Positions 1 to 6,962 of a DNA stretch of 34,181 bases are shown here, in pieces (positions within the stretch are counted from its first letter, which is position 1; every line of letters begins with the position of its first letter). A program made the translations under genes and the position numbers. The notes under the pieces are model-generated. The model searched no databases, was not told the origin of the DNA, and saw only the letters and a program-made list of their open reading frames with translations. Origin of the DNA: Planctomycetota bacterium (lineage in GTDB: Bacteria; Planctomycetota; Phycisphaerae; WQYP01); the NCBI GenBank assembly GCA_021831565.1, contig JAKBMM010000033.1, positions 1 to 34,181 on the forward strand, written 5' to 3'.

Positions 1-99
1 ATCAAAGTGAGTGACGAAGAGCTCGCACGCCTGCGCTTGACCCCCCACCCCTTCCACGGAGACTGGAACTATACCTTATCGCCGGGCCGGCATAATTGA
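1..99 (+). CDS. C-terminal end of an ISAzo13/Rhodopirellula-type transposase (partial)
   Basis: Frame 1 is open from the first base to a TGA at 97-99 and encodes 32 residues. They include the motif HPFHGDWNYTLSPG. From memory, this resembles the conserved C-terminus of DDE transposases of the ISAzo13 (Rhodopirellula transposase) family, which usually end with a HGxWNYT-type motif. The start and catalytic core lie outside the window, so nothing can be said about activity. The stop is only 22 bases from the convergent argJ stop codon, so any right-end inverted repeat of the element would have to lie in or against the 3' end of argJ. In frame 2 the bases from 92 onward read IIEQVIVERALS, which could mean a frameshifted tail, but this is not demonstrable from one sequence. 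The family call rests on a short motif. Confidence 0.55.
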   Translation: MKVSDEELARLRLTPHPFHGDWNYTLSPGRHN

Positions 100-121
100 A
101 CAGGTTATTGTTGAGCGCGCC

Positions 122-1342
122 CTAAGTATGATAATCGGCATTGATTTCGATATAACGGCGGGAAAGATCGCAGGTGTAAACGCGGCATCGGCCTTTGCCA
201 CCGGTGCCCAGGTCCACGGTGATATCCAGCTCGCTTTGTTTCATAATCGCTTCCACGGCGGCCATATCCGCTTCCGTCGGCCGGCCGAGTTTGAATACCT
301 CAATGTCGCCGACGCGGCAGCGGGCGCGATCGGGATTCATTTTTGCTCCGCTGTAACCGGCGGCGCTGACGAAGCGCCCCCAGTTCGGATCGCCGCCGTG
401 AATGGCGGTTTTCACCAGCGGGCTGTTGGCGATGGCCAGGGCGGCTTGGCGCGCCTCGGTTTCGGAGGCGGCGCCGGTGACAAAAACACGCACGAGTTTG
501 GTGGCCCCTTCGCCATCCGCGGCGATCTGGCGGCAGAGCGAATCACATACCTCCCGCAACGCCGCGGTGAATTTTTTCCAGGCGGTCGATAGAAAAGTAA
601 TCCGGCGATTGCCCGCCAGGCCATTGGCCAGGCAGGCAAACATATCACTGGTGCTGGTGTGCTGATCGATGGTGAGGCAGTTAAACGTGTCGTGGGCGAC
701 AAGCCGGACCGCGGCCCGCAGCGCCGCGGCGTCGATAGCGGCGTCTGTGGCGACGAAGGCAAGCATGGTGGCCATGTTCGGCGCGATCATGCCCGATCCC
801 TTGCACCAACCGGTAATGGCGATCCGCCGGCCGGAGATGGATAGAACGGCCTGGGCGATTTTCCGGCGCGTATCGGTGGTGAGAATTCCCTGGGCAAATG
901 CCTGGGCGTGCTCGCGGGAATCGCCCAGAACACCGGCCAGACGCGCAATGCCGCCGCGCAGGGCGTCCATCGGCAGAAAACGGCCGATGACGCCGGTGCT
1001 GGCGGGAAGAATCTGGTTGGCGGCGGCGTCAAGGGCGATGGAGCGCAATGCGGCCGCGGTAAGAGAACACATCTCGCGGGCGTCGGAAAGGCCGCGCTCG
1101 CCGGTGCACACATTGGCGCGGCCGCTGTTGATGACGCAGGCATGCAGGATGCCGCGGCGAATATGGCGCTGGGCGACCACCACGGGGGCTCCGAGGATTT
1201 TGTTGGTGGTAAAGACGGCCGCGGCCGTCGCCGGCACGCGGCTGACCAGCATGGCCAGATCGGGCTTGCCGGATTCCTTAATTCCGCAATGCAAAGCGCC
1301 GGCAAGGAAACCGGGGGGGATTGTTATAATATCAGAATTCAT
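122..1342 (-). CDS. argJ: Bifunctional glutamate N-acetyltransferase / ornithine acetyltransferase (ArgJ)
   Basis: ArgJ moves the acetyl group from N-acetylornithine to glutamate, the recycling step of arginine biosynthesis in the cytoplasm. Bifunctional members can also use acetyl-CoA. The protein (406 residues from this start, normal for the family) shows the hallmark KGSGMIAPNMATMLAF block. ArgJ precursors cleave themselves before the Thr in this block (here about Thr192) to give alpha and beta chains. Other family blocks are the N-terminal GFLAGALHCGIK segment, the STGVIGRFLP motif, FNCLTIDQHTSTSD and GGDPNWGRF near the C-terminus. Two adjacent ATGs (1345 and 1342) are possible. An AGGTG sequence 5 to 8 bases upstream suits either, and I chose the second for spacing. 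A TTG further upstream is in frame but has no ribosome site. No other arg genes are visible nearby. Whether it is bifunctional or only monofunctional cannot be read from the sequence. Confidence 0.95.
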   Translation of the reverse strand: MNSDIITIPPGFLAGALHCGIKESGKPDLAMLVSRVPATAAAVFTTNKILGAPVVVAQRHIRRGILHACVINSGRANVCTGERGLSDAREMCSLTAAALRSIALDAAANQILPASTGVIGRFLPMDALRGGIARLAGVLGDSREHAQAFAQGILTTDTRRKIAQAVLSISGRRIAITGWCKGSGMIAPNMATMLAFVATDAAIDAAALRAAVRLVAHDTFNCLTIDQHTSTSDMFACLANGLAGNRRITFLSTAWKKFTAALREVCDSLCRQIAADGEGATKLVRVFVTGAASETEARQAALAIANSPLVKTAIHGGDPNWGRFVSAAGYSGAKMNPDRARCRVGDIEVFKLGRPTEADMAAVEAIMKQSELDITVDLGTGGKGRCRVYTCDLSRRYIEINADYHT

Positions 1343-1410
1343 CATATACACACCTATACACAATAATTATTCCGCGTTATAAGATAACATCGGGGAATTT
1401 TACCATCAAA

Positions 1411-1456
1411 ACCAAAAATAAAGCCCCCGCCCGGGACAAATCATTCGGGCGGGAGC
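1411..1456 (-). terminator. Intrinsic terminator-like hairpin upstream of argJ (possible attenuator)
   Basis: On the minus strand an 11-bp stem forms between bases 1456-1446 and 1433-1423. It has one G-T wobble, a GC-rich composition and a 12-base loop. It is followed directly by the T-rich stretch TTTATTTTTGGTTTT. No minus-strand gene precedes it, and the argJ start lies only about 70-80 bases further downstream. It could therefore be an attenuator in a long argJ leader, a terminator of a non-coding transcript, or a fortuitous hairpin. The sequence supports the structure, and its function is inferred. Confidence 0.5.
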
Positions 1457-1590
1457 GCCCGTTGGGGTTTTCCAAAAAAGCGGGAATGAAGTACGCTGGA
1501 GCCGTTCGAAAGTGGAGCGCGGCCAGGATGGCTTGGCAGAAACGCAAAATCCATGCGGCCGAATGATAGGCAGAACCTGTTTCCGCCATC

Positions 1591-1661
1591 GTAGCAGGCG
1601 CCCTCCGTATGCCGTGGAATAGGCGGGATAGAGGACTTACACGAGGGACCGCGCCTGCTAC
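1591..1661. repeat. Long imperfect palindrome in the argJ-GH2 intergenic region
   Basis: GTAGCAGGCGC (1591-1601) and GCGCCTGCTAC (1651-1661) are perfect 11-bp inverted arms. The pairing continues inward: CCCTCCGT after the left arm pairs with ACGAGGG before the right arm, with one bulged C and an unpaired GACC. The whole makes a stem of about 18 bp around a loop of about 30 bases. There is no T-run, so it is not an ordinary terminator. It looks like a dispersed palindromic repeat or a structured leader, but no second copy is present in this window. The 1343-1720 gap (378 bases) otherwise holds the terminator-like hairpin and no supported gene. Confidence 0.6.
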
Positions 1662-1720
1662 TGAATAATTTTGCGTTCCTGCTTTGTATCCCGGCCGCCG
1701 GCATTTGCGGAGAACAAGAT

Positions 1721-4700
1721 ATGAGAATAAACATCGCTGTTGCGTTGGGGATGCTTGTGGCTATTGCGGGACCATATTCGGCCTTCGCCGGGGCCCTGCC
1801 CGGCAGTCCGGCATTTAAGTCCGCATCGCACGCACCCTCGCCCCTGCGGGGAGGGATCACGCCGGGGGCCGACCTGCCCGGCAGTCCGCCGATCAAGTTC
1901 GCGCATGTTTTCGCACCTCTCCCGGGACGGGTCACTCGCTATGAGCGGCCCTATCGGAAAGAGATATGCCTCAATGGTTTATGGCAATTTGAGCCGGTGG
2001 CATTGCCCAAGAGGTATCAGCCAGGTTCCGGCCCGCCAAGGCTGCCGCCGCCAATACCGAACGGGTGGTCGAAAACATTGATTCGTATCCCTTCCCCATG
2101 GAATGTTGATTCATTTTCTGCGGGCGATGGCGGTGATTTCGACTGTTTTCCCAGTTATCCGGCGAGTTGGAACGCGGCGCGAATGGGTTGGCTCAAGTGT
2201 ACGTTCAAAGTTCCCGCTTCCTGGAAAAAAAAGAAAATTTATCTGCGTTTTCAAGCTATCGCCGGAGATGCGCGGATTATTGTTAACGGCCGGCGATTGG
2301 CCGACCATTTCGATGACTTCCTTCCATTCGAGGTGGACATTACGCATGTGGTCCGGTTCAAGGGGAACAATGAACTGCTGGTCGGCGTGCGCCGCGCGGA
2401 CCTGTTCAATATCAAGGGTCCTTATGGCAGCAAGTACACATATCCAACCGGATCGTTCTGGGGCATGCACATCGTGGGCATCTGGCAGGATGTATTTCTC
2501 CAGGCCCGGCCCCTGCTGCACGTGCGGAACGTGTTCATCCAGCCGTGGGTAAACCGGAACAAGCTTGTGCTGGCCGTCACCGTGACGAACCGGACGAGCC
2601 GTCGCCAGACTTTCACGCTGGGCGCCCAGGTGCGGCCCTGGAAATGGTTGGACGAAAAAAGCATGCTTACCGCGCCCGAGTCCAAGTGGACGCTCGGGGG
2701 GACGGTCCTGCATATCGCGGGGCCGCGCTGCCGGCTTGCCCCCGGACAAACCGGAACGTTCCGGCTGAAAACCGCGGTCAACCGGCGCCTGGCTTTGTGG
2801 TCGCTCCATTCGCCGCGGCTTTACGGTGTGCTTACGACGATTCGCCAGGGCCGGCGGACAATTGATTGCCGGTACCAGCGGTTCGGCTGGCGGCAGTGGT
2901 CCATCAGGGGAAAGCGCCTTTTGCTCAATGGCCGGCCCATAGAGCTTCGTGGCGATGCGTGGCATTTCATGGGCGTTCCGGAGATGACCCCGCGTTATGC
3001 CTGGGCGTGGTTCACGATGTTAAAGGATGCCCATTGCAACGCGGTGCGCCTGCATGCCCAGCCGTACCCGACATTTTTCCTGAATATGGCCGACCAGATG
3101 GGCATAGCCGTGCTGGATGAAAGCGGTATCTGGGCGAGTCAGTGCGGATTCAATTATGAACAACCGGTGACGTGGCGGCGTTTCCAGGCACAGCTTGCGG
3201 CGCTGGTAAGGAGAGATCGCAATCAGGCCTGCGTTTTCGGCTGGAGCATCGCCAATGAAATCATTCCCGCATTGGGAGCCGTGGGGGCTTCGCCGACTTC
3301 GGCTTACTGGAAGCTGGCGACCGGCAATATCGGCAAGCTGGCGCACATGGTCGAGGCGATGGACCCAACCCGGCCGTGGGTGGAGAGCAATGGCGATGGC
3401 GACATGAATGGCCGGTTACCGGTTTATTCCGAGCACTACGGAAATCCCCGGCAATGGAAACACCATGCTCCCGCCAACAAACCATTTGAAGTCGGGGAGG
3501 CCACGGCGGCATATTATGGAATGCCGCCGCGGGTTTCCAAATATAATGGCGATCGGGCTTATGAAAGCATGGAAGGAAGAATGGAGGGGCTGGCCGTTCA
3601 GGCATATCGCGACGCGGCGGCGCAACGGGGGCTTTGCGCGTATGGTTGCGTCTTCAATCTGGTCTGGTACGGATTAAAACCGCTGCCGCTGGGACTGGCG
3701 GATTTGTCCAGACCGCCCACGCTGCGGGATGGCGTGTTCTTCGGACCTTACGTCCCAGGCCGGCCGGGGATGCAACCGGAGCGACTGGGACCTTACTGCA
3801 CGACGCTCAACCCGGGATACGATCCGAAGCTTGCGCTTTTTGAACCGTGGCCGTATTTTCTGGCGGTAGAGGCGGCCAACGCGCCAGGCGGACCGGCGCC
3901 TTGTCTGTGGGAAAAACCGCCGGTGAAAAAGCCATTGCCTTCGCCCCCGCCGCCGGCGATTCATCAGATTGGTTTCATAGGCGATACGGGAGGCAAGCTT
4001 TGCGCGTGGTTGCAGGCCATGGGTATCCCGGTCCGAGTTTTCGTATCCAATTCTTCGGTTCCCAAGCTGCTTATTATTGATGGCGCAACTATCTCGCAAG
4101 GCCAGATTCGCCAGGCCCGGCGCGGCATCCAAGCGGTGCTGCGCCGCGGAGGCGACGCGGCGGTTCTGGATGTCACGAAAAGCGAAGTCGGCATCATCAA
4201 CCGCATCCTTCCGGAAAATATCCTGCTGACGCCGCGCCGGGCGGAATCGCTCCTGGCCAGTCGCCACAATTCCCTGACCGCCCCGATTTCCCTGGCGGAT
4301 TTATACTTCGTGCAAAACAACAATCATTGCATCATGACGCATGGACTTGCCGGCCCCCTGGTCAAACATGGCCGGACGCTGGTGTGGGCGTGCCCGACGG
4401 ACTGGACCCGCTTCAGCGAGGATCCGGAGAACATCAAAACGGCGGCGATTCTCCGATCGCAGCGCCAGAAAAAGCCCGCCGGCGCCGCTTTGGTGGAATA
4501 TCGGCGGGGAACCGGGCGGTTATATGTTTCGACGGTTCGACTCGCGTCCGAAAACGGGGTTGCGGTTAACCTGCTGAAACATTTGCTGCGGGATATGGCG
4601 GTGGCGATTGAGCCTTCCCGGAAAATACCGGCGAGCAGCTTTCTCCATGACGGAGGCGGAATTCAATTCCAGCCATCCAGCGAGGGAAGTACGGATGCCT

Positions 4701-5056
4701 GCTGGATTTCCAACGGCTCTTGGATGGAATTCAAACCACGGAATTTCACCGGAAAAAAGGGAATTGTGATTCGGGTCGCCAGCCAGGCCCAGGGAGGCAC
4801 CATTGAGGTCCGACTCAACAGCCTCCACGGCCCCCTGGCCGCAACCCTGCAAGTTCCTCCGACCGGCGGCTGGCAACATTGGATCAATATCGCCGCCCTG
4901 TTGCACCCTCTGACCGGCAGGCACACGGTGTTTTTCCAATTCGTCGGCGGCAAGGGGAATCTATTTAACGTCGAGCAGTTCGAGCTTAACCCCGCATCGT
5001 CACACTCGTCCGCGGCGCCCGGCAAGCCGGGAACGAATCATAAAATAAGATCGTGA
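1721..5056 (+). CDS. Secreted multidomain glycoside hydrolase family 2 protein (beta-galactosidase-like)
   Basis: A 1111-residue exported enzyme predicted to cleave beta-glycosidic bonds in polysaccharide or glycoconjugate; the substrate is not readable. Residues 1-23 form a signal peptide ending in SAFA. A low-complexity linker (about 24-70) precedes the GH2 sugar-binding jelly roll (LNGLWQFEP; GWLKCTFKVP; ARIIVNGR), an immunoglobulin-like domain, and the catalytic barrel starting near residue 398 (LNGRPIELRGDAWHFMG). The acid/base is probably Glu513 in WSIANEI. The nucleophile should be one of the glutamates in YSEHYG (571) or FEVGEATAAYYG (590/593). After about residue 745 comes a class-I-glutamine-amidotransferase-like fold (PKLLIIDGATIS, about 745-960). 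A CBM6-like carbohydrate-binding domain follows at about 973-1097 (GGWQHWINI, GRHTVFFQFVGG). The start has GGAG 8 bases upstream. Family assignment is firm, while the C-terminal domain calls are pattern-based. Confidence 0.88.
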   Translation: MRINIAVALGMLVAIAGPYSAFAGALPGSPAFKSASHAPSPLRGGITPGADLPGSPPIKFAHVFAPLPGRVTRYERPYRKEICLNGLWQFEPVALPKRYQPGSGPPRLPPPIPNGWSKTLIRIPSPWNVDSFSAGDGGDFDCFPSYPASWNAARMGWLKCTFKVPASWKKKKIYLRFQAIAGDARIIVNGRRLADHFDDFLPFEVDITHVVRFKGNNELLVGVRRADLFNIKGPYGSKYTYPTGSFWGMHIVGIWQDVFLQARPLLHVRNVFIQPWVNRNKLVLAVTVTNRTSRRQTFTLGAQVRPWKWLDEKSMLTAPESKWTLGGTVLHIAGPRCRLAPGQTGTFRLKTAVNRRLALWSLHSPRLYGVLTTIRQGRRTIDCRYQRFGWRQWSIRGKRLLLNGRPIELRGDAWHFMGVPEMTPRYAWAWFTMLKDAHCNAVRLHAQPYPTFFLNMADQMGIAVLDESGIWASQCGFNYEQPVTWRRFQAQLAALVRRDRNQACVFGWSIANEIIPALGAVGASPTSAYWKLATGNIGKLAHMVEAMDPTRPWVESNGDGDMNGRLPVYSEHYGNPRQWKHHAPANKPFEVGEATAAYYGMPPRVSKYNGDRAYESMEGRMEGLAVQAYRDAAAQRGLCAYGCVFNLVWYGLKPLPLGLADLSRPPTLRDGVFFGPYVPGRPGMQPERLGPYCTTLNPGYDPKLALFEPWPYFLAVEAANAPGGPAPCLWEKPPVKKPLPSPPPPAIHQIGFIGDTGGKLCAWLQAMGIPVRVFVSNSSVPKLLIIDGATISQGQIRQARRGIQAVLRRGGDAAVLDVTKSEVGIINRILPENILLTPRRAESLLASRHNSLTAPISLADLYFVQNNNHCIMTHGLAGPLVKHGRTLVWACPTDWTRFSEDPENIKTAAILRSQRQKKPAGAALVEYRRGTGRLYVSTVRLASENGVAVNLLKHLLRDMAVAIEPSRKIPASSFLHDGGGIQFQPSSEGSTDACWISNGSWMEFKPRNFTGKKGIVIRVASQAQGGTIEVRLNSLHGPLAATLQVPPTGGWQHWINIAALLHPLTGRHTVFFQFVGGKGNLFNVEQFELNPASSHSSAAPGKPGTNHKIRS
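1795..1888 (+). repeat. 16-bp direct repeat inside the GH2 linker
   Basis: The 16 bases CCTGCCCGGCAGTCCG occur at 1795-1810 and again, identical, at 1873-1888. The encoded peptide LPGSP is repeated as well. The spacer includes a GC hairpin (CCCTCGCCCC-TGC-GGGGAGGG). Both lie between the signal peptide and the first folded domain, so the stretch may be an in-frame insertion or duplication in a tolerant linker. Confidence 0.7.
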
Positions 5057-5443
5057 GTACAATTATGTTGCGGAATAAATCCATCCTCATGGTAGTTACC
5101 AGCCATCCGGATCATGATAGAGCCTTATGCCATTTTGACACCTATTGATCCTGCTGGCCAAGTGTTAAACCGCCGCCTGATGGAGACGCCGACACATACA
5201 TAACTCACTGTAAAACGGGCACTTGCAAATCTACATCTTTTTTTTCTGATGGTTTTGGCACGCGATTTGTACATCACGACTTTCGTGCTCGGCGATATGA
5301 ACTGTCTGAGCCGGCAAATTTTCCCGCCCCGTTTAAGGCGCCACACGGAGCGAGGTTTTCCAGCTCATTCGTCCACCGTTCGAGCAGAAAGACTCTGTCA
5401 TGACGTCGCCCGTGACACCGACCGCCAAGAAAGGAGAAAAACC
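5057..5443. other. Long intergenic region upstream of the Hsp20 cluster
   Basis: This 387-base gap is less GC-rich than its neighbours and holds the sigma-54 type promoter described separately. An imperfect inverted repeat, TTTGACAC (5134-5141) and GTGTTAAA (5162-5169), lies about 90-120 bases upstream of that promoter, where enhancer-binding proteins usually bind; this is suggestive only. At the left edge a GTG at 5053, overlapping the GH2 stop, opens a 31-codon frame ending at 5148. I treat it as a probable remnant or chance ORF. No other gene is supported. Confidence 0.5.
5256..5270 (+). promoter_or_regulatory. Sigma-54 (RpoN) type -24/-12 promoter for the Hsp20 operon
   Basis: TGGCACGCGATTTGT matches the sigma-54 consensus TGGCAC-N5-TTGC at all but the last base. 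The invariant GG (5257-5258) and the downstream G (5269) have the exact 12-base spacing. The preceding base is T, as the consensus prefers. Transcription would start near 5282, giving a leader of about 160 bases before the first Hsp20 gene. Such a promoter needs an ATP-dependent enhancer-binding activator, and no activator gene lies in the window. Confidence 0.6.
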
Positions 5444-5884
5444 ATGTTGGACCTGTTATATCCCGTAAGAATGCCCCTGTATGATCTGCACGATCAGGTC
5501 AGCCGGCTGTTTGAAGACTTCTACCGTGAGGCTTCGCCTTGGATGGGTGAGGAGTTGAACCGTTTTCCTGCGATTAACATCTGGGAGGATGGCGAGACTT
5601 CTCATCTGGAGGTGGAACTTCCGGGCGTCAAAATGGATGATGTGGAAATCCTCGTGTCCGGCAACCAACTGAAGCTGGTTGTGCAGCGGCGGGAACCCGA
5701 AAATGGCAAGCATACGTGGCATCGGCGGGAACGGCTGGTGGGCCGTTTCACCCGCGTGTTGACCCTGCCTTGGGAATTGAACCCCGACAAGGTTCAGGCC
5801 CGGTTGAAGGATGGTGTGTTGACAGCGGACCTGTCGAAGGCCGACTCCGCCAAACCACGGAAGATCAAACTTTTGACGGATTAA
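5444..5884 (+). CDS. Small heat-shock protein, Hsp20/alpha-crystallin family (first of three)
   Basis: An ATP-independent chaperone that holds unfolding proteins for later refolding by other chaperones in the cytoplasm. The 146-residue protein has a short N-terminal arm (about 1-45), then the alpha-crystallin domain (about 46-140). That domain shows the characteristic VELPGVKMDDVEI strand, a FTRVLTLP strand and the LKDGVLTADL block. The end has an IxL-type tail (RKIKLL) like the C-terminal anchor used in oligomer assembly. The ATG at 5444 has AAGGAG 7 bases upstream. Longer in-frame reading from 5249 lacks both conservation and a ribosome site. It is the first gene after the sigma-54 type promoter and probably heads a three-gene operon. 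Confidence 0.93.
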   Translation: MLDLLYPVRMPLYDLHDQVSRLFEDFYREASPWMGEELNRFPAINIWEDGETSHLEVELPGVKMDDVEILVSGNQLKLVVQRREPENGKHTWHRRERLVGRFTRVLTLPWELNPDKVQARLKDGVLTADLSKADSAKPRKIKLLTD

Positions 5885-5890
5885 GTTCAA

Positions 5891-5925
5891 CAACCCGCGG
5901 CCGCCGTTCACGTGTCTGCGGGTTG
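5891..5925 (+). other. Intercistronic hairpin between Hsp20 genes 1 and 2
   Basis: CAACCCGC (5891-5898) and GCGGGTTG (5918-5925) form a perfect 8-bp stem with a 19-base loop. The hairpin ends 15 bases before the AAAGGAG ribosome site of the second Hsp20 gene. It has no T-run, so it is more likely an mRNA processing, stability or translation element than a terminator. Confidence 0.5.
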
Positions 5926-5955
5926 CCGGATAACAAAAAGAAAGGAGACACAACC

Positions 5956-6354
5956 ATGACAACGCAAGCACTGGTAACACGCCACCCTTCGGACGACAAA
6001 CCCGAACGGCTGGACAATGCAACCTGGTATTCGCCCGCGGCGGATATCATGGAAGATCGGGATGGTTTTACCCTGAAGCTGGATATGCCCGGTGTGCGGC
6101 CCGCCGACGTGGACATTACCTACGATGACGGCGTGTTGAGCGTGGAAGGCAAAACGCCGGACAGCAAGCGGGCCGCCGACCGGCATTACCTCGTCCATGA
6201 ATACGACATCGGACCGTATCGCCGCTCTTTCAGCATCCGCACTCCGGTCGATGCGGACGGCATCGAAGGGCACTTGAAGGATGGCGAGTTGTCCATTCGT
6301 GTGCCCAAGGCGGCGGAAGCTAAAGCCAGGAAGATTGCCGTTCGTGACAACTGA
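5956..6354 (+). CDS. Small heat-shock protein, Hsp20/alpha-crystallin family (second of three)
   Basis: A 132-residue holding chaperone. The short N-terminal arm (about 1-25) is followed by an alpha-crystallin domain containing LKLDMPGVRPADVDI, the strand VLSVEGK, a YRRSFSIRTP strand and the diagnostic LKDGELSIRVPK block. The final IAV tripeptide fits the IxI/V anchor. The ATG at 5956 has a strong AAAGGAG site 8 bases upstream. It lies 71 bases downstream of the first Hsp20 gene on the same strand. Apart from the domain motifs it differs markedly from both neighbours, so the three are old paralogues and not a recent tandem duplication. Confidence 0.94.
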   Translation: MTTQALVTRHPSDDKPERLDNATWYSPAADIMEDRDGFTLKLDMPGVRPADVDITYDDGVLSVEGKTPDSKRAADRHYLVHEYDIGPYRRSFSIRTPVDADGIEGHLKDGELSIRVPKAAEAKARKIAVRDN

Positions 6355-6378
6355 TGAACCAAACCGCGGCAGCGGCCA

Positions 6379-6413
6379 CCGTCCGGCCCCGTCGCGTTTT
6401 GCCGGCATAACGG
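6379..6413 (+). other. Intercistronic hairpin between Hsp20 genes 2 and 3
   Basis: CCGTCCGGC (6379-6387) pairs with GCCGG (6401-6405) and, after a 4-base bulge, ACGG (6410-6413). The hairpin ends about 10 bases before the AAAGGAGG ribosome site of the third Hsp20 gene. Its position parallels the hairpin in the previous spacer, although the sequence differs. Confidence 0.35.
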
Positions 6414-6437
6414 AAAGGACCTGAAAGGAGGCTTGCA

Positions 6438-6938
6438 ATGAAAAAGTTGATGAAACGATCACCCGAACCTTCAGCGTCAAATGACGCACGCGCCAGCCTG
6501 CTCAAGCGTGTCAGGCCCGAAAATGTACTGCCACGCTTCCGGCGTGAAATTGATGAAGCCTTTGGCCGGATGTGGCGAAAACTCCAGTCCGGCTGGCCCG
6601 CGGCCGGGGACTTGACCTGGCCGGCGGTGGACATCGGCGAAGACGAGCATACGTTCCGCATAAGCGTGGATGCTCCGGGCGTTAATCAGAAAGACCTGGA
6701 TGTGGAGGTGTCCGGAAATCTGCTGACCATCCGCGGATCGCGCCAGAGCGAATACAATGAGAAAAGAGGCGGATGGCAGCGGCAGGAACGCGTAGCGGGC
6801 AGCTTTTATCGCACGATTCCACTGCCTGATTATGTCGACTCCGCAAAGATCCAAGCCAGGTATAACCAGGGGGTTTTAAGCATTCAGATCGAGAAAATTC
6901 CGGGGCAAGGTCCGAAACGCGTGGCCATCAATACGTAA
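6438..6938 (+). CDS. Small heat-shock protein, Hsp20/alpha-crystallin family (third of three)
   Basis: A 166-residue holding chaperone with a longer, basic N-terminal arm (about 1-55, starting MKKLMKRS). The alpha-crystallin domain follows: RISVDAPGVNQKDLDVEV, then LLTIRGSR, a SFYRTIPLP strand and the YNQGVLSIQI block where the usual A/LxxGxL motif sits. The C-terminal VAI fits the oligomer anchor. The ATG at 6438 has a very strong AAAGGAGG site 6 bases upstream. The gene ends 24 bases before the convergent stop of the beta-helix protein gene, with no obvious terminator between them. Confidence 0.93.
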   Translation: MKKLMKRSPEPSASNDARASLLKRVRPENVLPRFRREIDEAFGRMWRKLQSGWPAAGDLTWPAVDIGEDEHTFRISVDAPGVNQKDLDVEVSGNLLTIRGSRQSEYNEKRGGWQRQERVAGSFYRTIPLPDYVDSAKIQARYNQGVLSIQIEKIPGQGPKRVAINT

Positions 6939-6962
6939 GCGGTTCTACTATCATTATGACAT

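Noticed and set aside
128-592. Plus-strand frame that could extend the transposase frame 2 into the argJ region
   Set aside because: It is antisense to the conserved C-terminal part of ArgJ and shows no transposase-like features.
5350-5443. RNA thermometer masking the first Hsp20 ribosome site
   Set aside because: Only a weak pairing of GGTTTTC near 5354 with the bases just before the ATG is possible, and the AAGGAG core stays mostly unpaired.
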